From Spartobacteria bacterium (GTDB taxonomy: Bacteria > Verrucomicrobiota > Verrucomicrobiia > Chthoniobacterales > UBA10450), in assembly GCA_003167365.1 (NCBI GenBank), contig PMTM01000009.1, positions 1 to 64,000 of the forward strand: 64,000 nucleotides of DNA, written 5' to 3'. The notes beneath the pieces were generated by a model. The model ran no database searches. It was not told where the DNA came from and saw nothing but the letters and a program-made list of their open reading frames with translations. The first letter of the stretch is position 1. Each line of letters starts with the position of its first letter. The translations under genes were made by a program, and so were the position numbers. Positions 53,851 through 64,000 of the stretch are shown piece after piece.

Positions 53851-55743
53851 TCATCGCATCGACTCGTGCCCGAGTCTTTTCAGCACACTGACATTATCCG
53901 AGGCATACACCGGGCTGTACTCTTTTCGCTCAGGCCACGTATCGGTGTTCATTGTGGCAACGACGTATGCTGGCAAGCTCGCCTCTGTTTGCAGGACCTT
54001 CGATTGCTCAGTGAGGCCGACATGGCGGAATCGCATATCCCCGCTTTTAGCAAACACCCAGAACGGATATTCCCAACCGTCGCCCCCGATATACAATCCC
54101 ACATCTTGCGCGCCGGCTTTCTCCAAAACATTCATCGCCCTCTTATAGGGCTCATATAGCTCAGGCCTGTTTGTGAAATAGAGTTGCATTCGCTCCTTCT
54201 GTTTCCAGTCGTTGGAGAGCAGAGAGCGAGTCTGGTTGTTCAAAGCAAAAGGGAAACTGTAGAGCACCATGAACGCAATCCCGGCCAAGGCACTGTATCG
54301 GCCGATCCCCTTGGCATTTTGGGTTAGAGCAATCACGATGACAGGCGCGGCCAAGGCGAATAATGGCGTATGCACCCTGCTCGCCCACGGATCCCACTTA
54401 TGACACAAGCAATAAAGGCAACCACCGAGGAGCAATGCGATTGCATACCAGTTTCTCTGAGAAAATTGTCTTCGCGCCCATACAAAAGCCAAAGCGAACG
54501 CTAACAACGTAAGCCACAGGTGAATGGGATTTCCCGCGTAATCTTCGTGGCGACGGTAGGGAACGATGCGGAACGGAATCCCGAGATAGTTGTTATCCCG
54601 GTTGTCCAATTGCTTTCCCAAGACCGATCGCAACGTCTCGTCTATCACCTCGTTGATATGTCGCGATCGCGTCCCAAGATGTAGAGATAGATTCTTTGGA
54701 ATGTTACTCAGTAGCGCGGATATCGATGAGTCCTGATTCAACCAGCCAGGTCCGCCGTAAACAGGTGAGCCATAGAGCCGGTAGCTTCGTGCGAAATGTC
54801 CGCTGTTGAGGGCAAGTGCGATCAAACACACCAGCGACAGACAGCCTGCGCGTCTGATCAGAAGTGAAAAGTTCGACCTCGCTTTGAAAAGTATTGGCAC
54901 TGCGAGAGCCACGCCAAGGGGAGCACAATAGATATACGCGGTTCCTTTGGTTAAGAGAGCCAGTCCCAGGCTCAGTGACGCAAAGAGGATGTTCTCGATG
55001 TTGAAGTCTTTCCCCAGGCGCAACATGAAGAGTGCAAATGCCAATATGAAACTCGACACAACCAGATCGTTCTGTGTGCTTGTGCTTTGTAGAATCGCCA
55101 TCGGGATCGTAGCGATAATCACCGCTGACATGAGTTGCTCTCTCCTGTTCAGCGAAAGTTCCGCGGCAATTAAAGCACCAAGGGCTATGGACACGACAAA
55201 GCAGGTCCATTGCACAAGGTTGGCAAACAGATCCGAACCGGACAGGAGTTGCAGATGCATGATGGCGAACTCGGCCAGAGGCGCTGAAAAGTTCTGCCTC
55301 TCAATCGCTGTTGGATAGAATGATACGCTGCGGTTGCTAATCCAGTTTGGCACTCGAGCCATGTGGTAGGTCATCGAGTCCCAATTGTTCGGTGGGTACA
55401 GAATCGCTGTCGCGAATGTGGCCGCCAGGATGAAGACAATGGTTCCCAGCAGAAGTATGGAAACCGGTGATATCCGGGGGAATTTTTCTATCGATGAGAA
55501 TCCCGGACGCTTCCTGAATGCGACGGCAAGAACACAACCAAGACAACCCCAGATTCCCAGCAGATGAGGAAAATCAATCCAATGAAATGCCGATAGAAAT
55601 TCTGTGGAGACGGCAATGAAGCCAAAAAAAACGATATGACTTTTGCCAAGTGCATTCAGCGGGCTTCCTCTTCTGGCAAACAGGAGCACCAACAGAACGT
55701 AGGTGATTAATGGCAGGAGTATGAAAGCCGGCGACGATTTCAT
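53851..55743 (-). CDS. Polytopic membrane protein, GT-C/GT39-like
   Basis: A 630-residue protein with about twelve helices and a soluble C-terminal domain. The early loop NNWDSMTYHMARVPNWISN between helices resembles the acidic catalytic loop of GT-C glycosyltransferases of the ArnT/PMT type, which use lipid-linked sugars. The C-terminal part (LYEPYKRAMNVLEKAGAQDVGLYIGGD) is periplasmic-like. The role is probably glycosyl transfer to an envelope component. Confidence in the family is moderate. Confidence 0.7.
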   Translation of the reverse strand: MKSSPAFILLPLITYVLLVLLFARRGSPLNALGKSHIVFFGFIAVSTEFLSAFHWIDFPHLLGIWGCLGCVLAVAFRKRPGFSSIEKFPRISPVSILLLGTIVFILAATFATAILYPPNNWDSMTYHMARVPNWISNRSVSFYPTAIERQNFSAPLAEFAIMHLQLLSGSDLFANLVQWTCFVVSIALGALIAAELSLNRREQLMSAVIIATIPMAILQSTSTQNDLVVSSFILAFALFMLRLGKDFNIENILFASLSLGLALLTKGTAYIYCAPLGVALAVPILFKARSNFSLLIRRAGCLSLVCLIALALNSGHFARSYRLYGSPVYGGPGWLNQDSSISALLSNIPKNLSLHLGTRSRHINEVIDETLRSVLGKQLDNRDNNYLGIPFRIVPYRRHEDYAGNPIHLWLTLLAFALAFVWARRQFSQRNWYAIALLLGGCLYCLCHKWDPWASRVHTPLFALAAPVIVIALTQNAKGIGRYSALAGIAFMVLYSFPFALNNQTRSLLSNDWKQKERMQLYFTNRPELYEPYKRAMNVLEKAGAQDVGLYIGGDGWEYPFWVFAKSGDMRFRHVGLTEQSKVLQTEASLPAYVVATMNTDTWPERKEYSPVYASDNVSVLKRLGHESMR

Positions 55744-55752
55744 GACTTCACG

Positions 55753-55810
55753 GTCCGAGCTCGCCGCGGGACGAGTCCGTGTCGCCGCGGCGACCAGACC
55801 GGACTGGCAT
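55753..55810. repeat. Type G palindromic repeat, second copy
   Basis: GTCCGAGCTCGCCGCGGGACGAGTCCGT at 55753-55780 is cut at 20 characters in other entries; GTCGCCGCGGCGAC follows at 55781-55794, then GACCGGACTGGCA. It lies between the GT-C-like gene and the thiC stop and resembles 52955-53024. Confidence 0.6.
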
Positions 55811-55830
55811 TTGTGCCGAACACTGCCGAC

Positions 55831-57945
<2,115 letters not shown>

Positions 57946-58061
57946 CTATTTATAAAGACATGAATGAATTAGGAAGCCATGAATCCATGAAGCAGCAGGA
58001 ATCAGAAATCTTTCCTGGTTTCTTGGTTTCCAGATTTGGTTGGGTTGTTGCAGTCACAAAC

Positions 58062-58088
58062 AAAAAACCATGCGCGGAAAACGCATGG
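58062..58088 (-). terminator. Intrinsic terminator downstream of the TPP riboswitch
   Basis: On the minus strand CCATGCG-TTTTCCG-CGCATGG is followed by TTTTTT, a perfect 7-bp stem with a 7-base loop and a T6 tail. It lies a few bases after the TPP aptamer and before thiC, as expected for riboswitch-controlled termination. Confidence 0.85.
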
Positions 58089-58100
58089 CTGAGATTCTGC

Positions 58101-58190
58101 CGGACCTTCCTTCGGCGGCATTACCCGCATCAGGTTCAAGGGGTCGGTCGCCGCGGCGACCCTCTCAGCTCATTAGCTCCCCCGCACTAC
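58101..58190 (-). promoter_or_regulatory. TPP riboswitch (THI element)
   Basis: On the minus strand the stretch contains GCGGGGGAGCT, GCTGAGAGGG, ACCCCTTGAACCTGATGCGG and GTAATGCCGCCGAAGGA, which are the conserved parts of the THI element in the right order, including CTGAGA and the ACCTGA...TAATGCC core. Thiamine pyrophosphate binding should favour the terminator at 58062-58088 and reduce thiC expression. The P3 arm holds GGTCGCCGCGGCGACC (58146-58161), a palindrome that occurs elsewhere in the window. Confidence 0.93.
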
Positions 58191-58272
58191 GATTGAGAAT
58201 AACTGCGGAAGTGACGAGTGACAAGTGACGAGTGGTAGGGACAGCGCGCTGCGCTGTCCGCAGACGCCGCGG

Positions 58273-58340
58273 TGTAGAGGCGTGTGTCCTCACGCGTAGA
58301 TCTAAATCAAATTGCGGTCGCCGCGGCGACCGCCACTACA
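58273..58340. repeat. Type C palindromic element
   Basis: TGTAGAGGCG at 58273-58282 and CGCCACTACA at 58331-58340 bound a 68-base element. Inside are GCGTG-TCCT-CACGC and GGTCGCCGCGGCGACC (58316-58331), the latter being the same palindrome as in the riboswitch about 170 bases away. It lies upstream of the thiC leader, between it and the NTF2-like gene. Confidence 0.75.
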
Positions 58341-58403
58341 TCTACCAAACGCCGCGGGAGCAGCGCGCGCTCGATTCGCGCGCGCTGGATCCCGTGTCAG
58401 TTA

Positions 58404-58850
58404 CTAACCGGCCGGCTTAGCTGCCGCCTCTTGTTTCACGTTGGTGTGAAAGATGGCCATCCACCCGCCCTTCTCCATTTTCCAGACGGAGCCGGCGTTA
58501 TAGGTACCGGAGGCGTCCTTCCCATCGTAGGTGCCCTCAATGGTGACCTTGTAAGTGCTCACCATCGTATCTGTTCCAGCAGCGACGACGCTGTAATCGC
58601 TAATCGCAAACGATTTCATGTCCCACTTCTGCATGTCATCCATCTCCTTTTTCATGCCGGAGATGCCCTCGGCATAAACGCCGATGAAGTCGGCGGCGAC
58701 GACCTTCTTAAAGTCGTCGACCTTTTTGTCTTTGAAGGCTTGCCAGGCCGCTTTTTCTTTCGCTTCCATCGCGGCCTTGTCCGGCGCGGCAATCGAAACA
58801 GCGATCATGGCGAAGAAGGCAATCACTGCATAGGTAATGTACTTTTTCAT
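58404..58850 (-). CDS. Exported NTF2/DUF4440-like protein
   Basis: A 148-residue exported protein with a signal peptide (YITYAVIAFFAMIAVSIAAPD) and an NTF2-like mature part: AWQAFKDKKVDDFKKVVAADFIGVYAEG, SYKV-like strands and GGWMAIFHTNVKQ at the end. I start at the ATG of MKKYITYAV; the frame continues upstream to 58991 but through a type E repeat. Function unknown. Confidence 0.72.
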   Translation of the reverse strand: MKKYITYAVIAFFAMIAVSIAAPDKAAMEAKEKAAWQAFKDKKVDDFKKVVAADFIGVYAEGISGMKKEMDDMQKWDMKSFAISDYSVVAAGTDTMVSTYKVTIEGTYDGKDASGTYNAGSVWKMEKGGWMAIFHTNVKQEAAAKPAG

Positions 58851-59082
58851 AAGTCCTTTCGGTTCTTGGTTGCGGCCAAGCGTAGGTATACGGCTAAAAG
58901 GAGTCAACACGCGCGACCGGGAGTCGCGCGGGTAGGCGGTAACGCAGCTAGGGAAGCTGGCACGAGCGCGGGAGCGAGAGTGACCAATCACGCAGAAAGA
59001 ATCTGCGCACTAAGGACACAACGGTCACAGCGGAGAATCGAGTAATACGTCGTGTCCTTTGTGATCTTTGTGCGAGGAAACC

Positions 59083-60279
59083 TTACGGATGAATCTCCAA
59101 CGGCGTGGGCAATGGCGTCGGCGATTGCAATGAGAGTGATGGCAGCACTTCCGCCGGTCTCGGAACTAACGACAGCGATTCAATGGTCGGATGTAACAAG
59201 GTCAGTTCCGTAGGCGGCGGAGAGAATTCGAGCTGTACGCCATTCTTTTGCCGCCGATAATCGGCCACCGTCAGCGGCTTTTGTTTTTTCTCGGCCAGGT
59301 TGCGGTAGCTTTCGATACCGATGCTGATCGCGCGCGCGAAATCGGTGCGCCATTCGTTCTTCGCGATCATTTTGCTCTCACCGCGCTCAGTCATGAATCC
59401 GCCCTCGATCAAGACGGATGGAATTTGGGTAAGCCGCAATACGGCGAAGCGCGCGCGTTTGATTCCGCGATCGGGTTCGTCGGTGTGACCGAGAATCGAA
59501 TGATAGATACAAGCGGCCACTCCGACGCTGTGCGTATCCACGCCGGTCCCGGGGTTCACGTTCATGAAACTGAGCGCGAGCGAATCGTCGGCGGTGGAAG
59601 GCGCACCGAGCGGAGTGAGGCAATAGATCTCAAATCCGCTGGCGGACGCGTCGCGATCAGTGGCGTTGAAATGGATGCTGATAAAAATCGCATCCTTGGC
59701 CGTGTTCGCGATCTTGGCCCGCACTTCAAGCGGAACAAAGTAATCGCCTTCGCGGGTGAGGACCACTTTCAATCCCTTGGCCCGAAGCAGGGGCCGAAGT
59801 TTTCTCGCTACATCAAGCGCGTAATCCTTTTCGTTACCGTAACGGCTGGTGGCGCCTTTGTCGTAACCGCCATGTCCGGGATCGAGTACGACCGTGGTCA
59901 ATTTGCGAACGCTCGTGATCATGTGCGGGCGCATTTGCGGTTCGATGGTCTTGGCCAGGTCCATCCGCGAAACCAAATACTTTCCGCCGTTTTCGATCAC
60001 GGGAAAACAGAGCCAGTTGCGCGCGCCATTGATATTGATCTCGCGGCTATCGAGATTGAACTCGAGCAAGCCTTTTTCGTTCTCGAGCCGGATCTTTCTC
60101 CCGGATGGCGCGACTCCCGACGGGAGACCGTAAAACTTTGCGATGTTATCGACGCTCAGATAATCGTGCGTGCCGACTTTGATAATTTGCCAGGGATCGG
60201 CCGGCTCCGCTCCGCTCGCAACGCAAGTGATCGCGGCGGTGGTCGCCAACCAAATAGCCAAGAACCTCTGGATCTTCAT
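59083..60279 (-). CDS. N-acetylmuramoyl-L-alanine amidase (amidase_3)
   Basis: A roughly 398-residue exported cell-wall amidase. The signal peptide (IQRFLAIWLATTAAITCVAS) is followed by an AMIN-like region and the zinc amidase domain: VVLDPGHGGYDKGA (first Zn His), ISIHFNA (second His) and VLIEGGFMT with the catalytic Glu. It cleaves the stem peptide from peptidoglycan for daughter-cell separation. A start 9 bases upstream (MTLMKIQ) is also possible. An extra proline-rich tail follows the domain. Confidence 0.9.
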   Translation of the reverse strand: MKIQRFLAIWLATTAAITCVASGAEPADPWQIIKVGTHDYLSVDNIAKFYGLPSGVAPSGRKIRLENEKGLLEFNLDSREININGARNWLCFPVIENGGKYLVSRMDLAKTIEPQMRPHMITSVRKLTTVVLDPGHGGYDKGATSRYGNEKDYALDVARKLRPLLRAKGLKVVLTREGDYFVPLEVRAKIANTAKDAIFISIHFNATDRDASASGFEIYCLTPLGAPSTADDSLALSFMNVNPGTGVDTHSVGVAACIYHSILGHTDEPDRGIKRARFAVLRLTQIPSVLIEGGFMTERGESKMIAKNEWRTDFARAISIGIESYRNLAEKKQKPLTVADYRRQKNGVQLEFSPPPTELTLLHPTIESLSLVPRPAEVLPSLSLQSPTPLPTPLEIHP

Positions 60280-60703
60280 CAAAGTCATTCGGGGAAAGTC
60301 ATCACTCGGGCGCGCAAGATCGATCACACTTCGACATTGGACAACCGTCGCTGTTCAAGGTTGCAGGTTGCTGCTGTCGCCACAACGAACGGACGAGAAG
60401 GCAATTGTTTGTGCCAAAATTGGGATGACGAAATCCCAAGACCGGGACAAGACACGGTTGCGGCATTTCTGCTCAGCGCTGTTAAGTCGCAGGACAACAA
60501 CGGCTTGTATGACAGATGGTTTTGTGGCATACGGGCTGCAATGCACATGATCCAATCGTCGTCTCGATCTGCACTGGGGACGCATCTGTTCGACGCAATT
60601 GATCATTTGAATCCAATCATTTCTGACTGACCATTAACTGCTGCCGCAGCTTTGCCGCATTCTTGGCAATGCTGTGGATCGCTCAACCAATAGAGACCTC
60701 ATC
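60280..60703. other. Gap without supported gene
   Basis: The 424 bases before the M13 peptidase gene hold no frame with protein-like features, no tRNA arm and no clear promoter. ACTTCGACATTGGAC (about 60329-60343) also occurs near 2178. The last 40 bases serve as leader of the peptidase gene. Confidence 0.45.
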
Positions 60704-62761
60704 ATGAAAATCATCATCTCCTCAATCGCGGCGCTGCTTTGCGCCGTGTCACTGCACGCGCAATCCGAGCCGCAAAAATCTTCGCCAAAAAGCAACGCTC
60801 CGACTCCGACGCTCGATTCCAAAAACATGGATACGTCGGTCAAACCGCAAGACGACTTCTTCCTGTACGCCAATGGCGGCTGGATCAAAAACACTGAGAT
60901 ACCGCCCGAGTACTCACGTTGGGGCAGCTTTAATCAGCTGATCGAACAGAACAACGACGCGCTTCATAAAATTACAGAGAAAGCCGCGAAGACGCCGGCG
61001 AATTCAAAGACCGCGCCTGAGCTTCAGAAAGTTGGCGATTACTATGGGAGCGGTATGGATGAGAAAGCGATCGATGCCGCTCGCACCAAGCCGCTGCAAG
61101 ACGAGTTCAATCGCATCGACGCGATAAAAGATCGTAACGATGTGCTGAAGGAGATCGCCCATATTCACAGCTTTGGCGGCAACGTGTTTTTCCGCTTCGG
61201 CTCCGGACAGGACGACAAGGACAGTACCCACGAGATCGCTCAGGCGGGTCAGGGCGGACTCGGCCTGCCGGACCGCGATTATTATACCAAGACGGACGAC
61301 GCTTCGAAAAAAATACGCGATCAATACGTCGCTCATGTAACGAAAATGCTGACGTTGTTGGGCGAGCCCGCGGCCAAGGCCGGTGACGACGCGAAGAAAA
61401 TTCTCGCGATGGAAACCAGTCTGGCTCAGGCGTCACGCACCCGTGTTGAGCTGCGCGATCCGCAGAAAAATTACAACAAGATGAAGCAGAGCGAACTGCA
61501 AGCGCTCACGCCGGATTGGAATTGGGTGGATTACTTCAAGGAAATCAATCTGAGCGAGCCGGGTGACATCAACGTGCGGCAACCGGATTTCTTCAAAGCG
61601 GGAAACACGACTTTCACCAGCACGCCAATCGACGATTGGAAGGCATACCTGCGCTGGCACCTCATCAATGCCATGGCGCCCGACCTGTCGAAAGATTTCG
61701 TCAACGAGGATTTCAGTTTCAAAGAGACTACTCTGCGCGGCACAAAGCAGATTAAGCCGCGTTGGAAACGCGTCGTAACTTCCACGGACGGGGCGATCGG
61801 TGAAGCGCTCGGCAAGTTGTATGTCGCGGATAATTTCCCGCCCGAAGCGAAAGCGCGTGCGCTCGAGCTGGTGAACAATCTCAAGGAAGCATTGGCCGAT
61901 CGCATCAAGACGCTCGAATGGATGGACGAACCGACCAAACAGGAAGCGCTCAAAAAGTTGGCGGCCTTTACGGTGAAAATCGGTTATCCCGACAAATGGC
62001 GGGATTACTCATTGCTCAAGATCGACCGCGGTCCGTTCGTCTTGAACGCAATTCGCGCGGAAAACTTCGAAAGCAATCGCGAGTTAAATAAAATCGGCAA
62101 ACCGGTCGATCGCACAGAATGGGGCATGACGCCGCCAACTGTGAATGCGTACTACAATCCGAATATGAACGAGATTGTTTTCCCGGCCGGTATTTTGCAG
62201 CCGCCATTTTTCTACGCCAAGGCTGACGACGCGATGAACTACGGCGGAATCGGCGCGGTCATCGGTCATGAAATGACGCACGGCTTCGACGACCAGGGAC
62301 GGCAGTTCGATGCGACCGGGAATTTACGCGACTGGTGGTCGCCGGAATCAGCCGCAAAATTCAAGGAACGTTCGCAAGCGATCGTCACCCAGTATTCCGA
62401 ATACGAACCGCTGCCGGGATTGCACGTCAACGGCGAGCTCACGCAAGGCGAAAACATCGCCGATCTCGGCGGAGTGAAGCTGGCTTACGCCGCGCTGCAA
62501 AAAGCCCAGGCCGGAAAACCGCAGCCAAAGATTGATGGCTACACTCCGGAGCAACGCTTCTTTCTCTCTTTCGCACAAATTTGGCGATCCAAACAACGCG
62601 ACGAAGATTTGAAGCTGCGCTTGAACACGGACCCGCATTCACCGGCGCACTACCGCACCAATGGCCCACTCTCGAATCTTCCCGAGTTCGCGAAGGCGTT
62701 CAATCTGCCGGACAACTCCCCGATGATTCGCCCGCCGGACAAGCGCGTAAATATCTGGTAA
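60704..62761 (+). CDS. M13-family zinc metallopeptidase (neprilysin-like)
   Basis: A 685-residue exported peptidase. After the signal peptide (IIISSIAALLCAVSLHAQ), the M13 N-terminal domain begins DTSVKPQDDFFLYANGGWIK. The zinc site is GHEMTHGFDDQG (HExxH) with the third ligand in GENIADLGG (Glu). NAYYNPNMNEIVFPAGILQPPFF, FAQIWRSKQRDE and the C-terminal VNIW are family blocks. It should cut peptides in the periplasm or outside. Start at the ATG of MKIIISSIAA; a Met 30 bases upstream is less suitable. Confidence 0.93.
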   Translation: MKIIISSIAALLCAVSLHAQSEPQKSSPKSNAPTPTLDSKNMDTSVKPQDDFFLYANGGWIKNTEIPPEYSRWGSFNQLIEQNNDALHKITEKAAKTPANSKTAPELQKVGDYYGSGMDEKAIDAARTKPLQDEFNRIDAIKDRNDVLKEIAHIHSFGGNVFFRFGSGQDDKDSTHEIAQAGQGGLGLPDRDYYTKTDDASKKIRDQYVAHVTKMLTLLGEPAAKAGDDAKKILAMETSLAQASRTRVELRDPQKNYNKMKQSELQALTPDWNWVDYFKEINLSEPGDINVRQPDFFKAGNTTFTSTPIDDWKAYLRWHLINAMAPDLSKDFVNEDFSFKETTLRGTKQIKPRWKRVVTSTDGAIGEALGKLYVADNFPPEAKARALELVNNLKEALADRIKTLEWMDEPTKQEALKKLAAFTVKIGYPDKWRDYSLLKIDRGPFVLNAIRAENFESNRELNKIGKPVDRTEWGMTPPTVNAYYNPNMNEIVFPAGILQPPFFYAKADDAMNYGGIGAVIGHEMTHGFDDQGRQFDATGNLRDWWSPESAAKFKERSQAIVTQYSEYEPLPGLHVNGELTQGENIADLGGVKLAYAALQKAQAGKPQPKIDGYTPEQRFFLSFAQIWRSKQRDEDLKLRLNTDPHSPAHYRTNGPLSNLPEFAKAFNLPDNSPMIRPPDKRVNIW

Positions 62762-62799
62762 GGCGATCCGCCTCAGGCGGACTAAATCGACATCTTCAA

Positions 62800-62838
62800 C
62801 CGCCGCTCGTGTGCAACTCGCGAGCGGCGGTTTGTTTT
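62800..62838 (+). terminator. Intrinsic terminator after the M13 peptidase gene
   Basis: CCGCCGCTCG (62800-62809) and CGAGCGGCGG (62821-62830) form a perfect 10-bp stem with an 11-base loop, followed by TTTGTTTT. It stops the peptidase transcript. A short palindrome TCCGCCTCAGGCGGA (62767-62781) lies just before. Confidence 0.85.
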
Positions 62839-62919
62839 ATTCTTTCGCGATTTTTCCGCCCCCAACCTCTGTCATGTCGAGCGAAAGCGAGACATCTCTC
62901 AATTCTCATGAGATCGAAA

Positions 62920-63252
62920 TTACTCCTTCGCGATCTTTCCACCCCATGAAAGGATCTTCGCTTTCGTTCCGGCGGCTTCGGCTTCTTTGATGTCGCCATT
63001 GCGATTGTAAAACAAGGACAAGCTCGTCCAACCGATCTGATCGTTCGGCTGAAGCTCGGTTGCTTTTTTGCCGGCTTCGATCGCTTCCGGAAAACGCCCG
63101 AGTTTCATCAACGCCATTCCCAGCGCATGCCAGCCGTCGAAGAATTGTGGATCGACATCGACACAGCGCCGATACTTTTCAACTGCGCTTGCCAGCTCTC
63201 CGATCGCCAGATCGCCGTTCGCGTCATCGAATATTTCGTCGCGCGTTTCCAT
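62920..63252 (-). CDS. Small TPR protein
   Basis: A 110-residue protein of three TPR units: ELASAVEKYRRCVDVDPQFFDGWHALGMALMKLGRFPEAIEAGKKATELQPNDQIG shows the canonical W/L/G/A/Y/A/P pattern in two, and a third ends in KAKILSWGG. It has no signal sequence and probably acts as a scaffold or chaperone. It lies 31 bases after the foldase gene ends on the same strand, so the two may be co-transcribed. Confidence 0.8.
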   Translation of the reverse strand: METRDEIFDDANGDLAIGELASAVEKYRRCVDVDPQFFDGWHALGMALMKLGRFPEAIEAGKKATELQPNDQIGWTSLSLFYNRNGDIKEAEAAGTKAKILSWGGKIAKE

Positions 63253-63283
63253 CTTGAGGGATCGACGGAGACGACACCGCTAC

Positions 63284-64000
63284 TTAAGTTTTCGAATTTA
63301 GGATGCCGGCCTCGCGCTGCCGTTCGCGCAACCACTCGTAGAAGACAAAACTTCGTTTGTTGCTGAGGAAGCGCTCATCGAAGCTTGCTTTGCTTTCGCG
63401 GAATTTTGCTTCATCCGGCGGCTCGCGTTTTTCGACAACCACAATCAGCCCGCCATCGGTCACCGGCCAGAATTCGCTCACTCCGCCGGTACTCAGGTCG
63501 CCGACCGCTCTCTTGATTGCGGGAAAATCGGGCGATTCCTTCGCGGGTTTGTTTGGCTCCGTTCCTGGCTCGAACTCATCGGCCAGCGAAAAAGGCGGGA
63601 CCTTCTCCGTTTTCAAATTTACCTTGGCCAAGGCAGATGCGAGAGACTCGCCCGCTTTAAGACTTTCTCGCAAATCGTGTGCTGCTTTCGCCCCTTTGTT
63701 TGAAACCGTCTCGCGTTCGCGGCTCTCTTTAATCGTATCGACGATCTTCGGCTTCGCCTCTTCCATCGTCAGCGGCCGCGCTTCAACCACGCCGGTTAGA
63801 TGCAGGATGTAAAAGCCGTCGGCCGTTTGAACCGGTTCGCTGTTCGGCTCCGGTGCGCTCAGTTGAAATACAGTGGCCACAAGTTGGGGATCGCCCTTGA
63901 TCTGCGGGTCGGGAGCTAACTGCGTGAACTCTCCGGTCTCACGAATGGGTAACTGAAATTTTGCGGCGACTTGCTTGAAGTCCGCTCCCTTTTCGAGCAG
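63284..64000 (-). CDS. SurA/PpiD-like peptidyl-prolyl isomerase, C-terminal part (cut by window edge)
   Basis: The frame is open from the window end, so the N-terminus lies outside. The visible 238 codons contain a parvulin-type fragment, VQTADGFYILHLTGVVEARPLTMEEAKPKIVDTIKES, and a long helical C-terminus with EFWPVTDGGLIVVVEKREPPDEAKFRESKASFDERF, as in PpiD/SurA-like periplasmic foldases. A GTG at 63880 is only an internal start. Gene name not assigned, since SurA and PpiD cannot be told apart from this end. Confidence 0.75.
   Translation of the reverse strand: MLEKGADFKQVAAKFQLPIRETGEFTQLAPDPQIKGDPQLVATVFQLSAPEPNSEPVQTADGFYILHLTGVVEARPLTMEEAKPKIVDTIKESRERETVSNKGAKAAHDLRESLKAGESLASALAKVNLKTEKVPPFSLADEFEPGTEPNKPAKESPDFPAIKRAVGDLSTGGVSEFWPVTDGGLIVVVEKREPPDEAKFRESKASFDERFLSNKRSFVFYEWLRERQREAGILNSKT

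Overview
The window reads as one contig from a soil-type bacterium, most likely a Verrucomicrobiota member of the Chthoniobacterales kind. This placement is an inference from gene content: two DUF5069 proteins, a cyclase-TPR receptor, DUF899 and DUF1801 proteins, and moderately high GC with many short palindromic intergenic repeats. I see no rRNA, tRNA, CRISPR array, transposase or prophage gene.

Layout. 0.1-5.8 kb: a lyase-family enzyme, an acyltransferase, a cNMP-binding thioredoxin-reductase-like protein with a UBP zinc finger, and a DEAD-box helicase. 5.9-9.1 kb: an AT-richer minus-strand island with four tightly packed genes: a two-TM protein, a TauD-like oxygenase broken by one TGA, a HEPN/zinc-ribbon protein and a DpnII/MboI-like nuclease. 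9.2-10.8 kb: small genes, a repeat-flanked cassette and a hydrolase remnant. 10.8-18.4 kb: a six-gene membrane complex related to formate hydrogenlyase/complex I. Its large subunit has lost all four Ni-Fe cysteines, so it is an Ehr-type complex and not a hydrogenase. 18.5-44 kb: single-gene housekeeping and accessory units (creatininase, EamA transporter, alcohol dehydrogenase, TIR-SH3 protein, hydroxyacid dehydrogenase with an aminotransferase, MOSC, cupins, cyclase-TPR protein), mixed with repeats and gene remnants.

44.6-50.3 kb is the second accessory island and the best candidate for an undescribed conflict system. A SLOG (LOG-like) nucleotide-binding protein is translationally coupled to a two-TM protein with a cytoplasmic TIR/nucleoside-deoxyribosyltransferase-like domain. 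Next come another membrane protein, a zinc-ribbon protein with a second domain of the same fold (frameshifted), and a trypsin-like protease. A zinc-finger micro-gene with a partner converges on them from the plus strand, and a GIY-YIG nuclease lies on the far side.

50.6-64 kb: TPR protein, decayed PAS gene, cytochrome c, HicB with a ruined HicA, DedA, a GT-C-like membrane protein, thiC under a TPP riboswitch with an intrinsic terminator, an amidase, an M13 peptidase, and a SurA/PpiD-like foldase cut by the window edge.

Two themes run across the window. First, gene decay: I find two in-frame stops, two frameshifted genes and at least five fragments. Second, several families of short palindromic repeats sit between genes, nest inside one another, occupy the P3 arm of the TPP riboswitch and appear to have entered the thiC reading frame.
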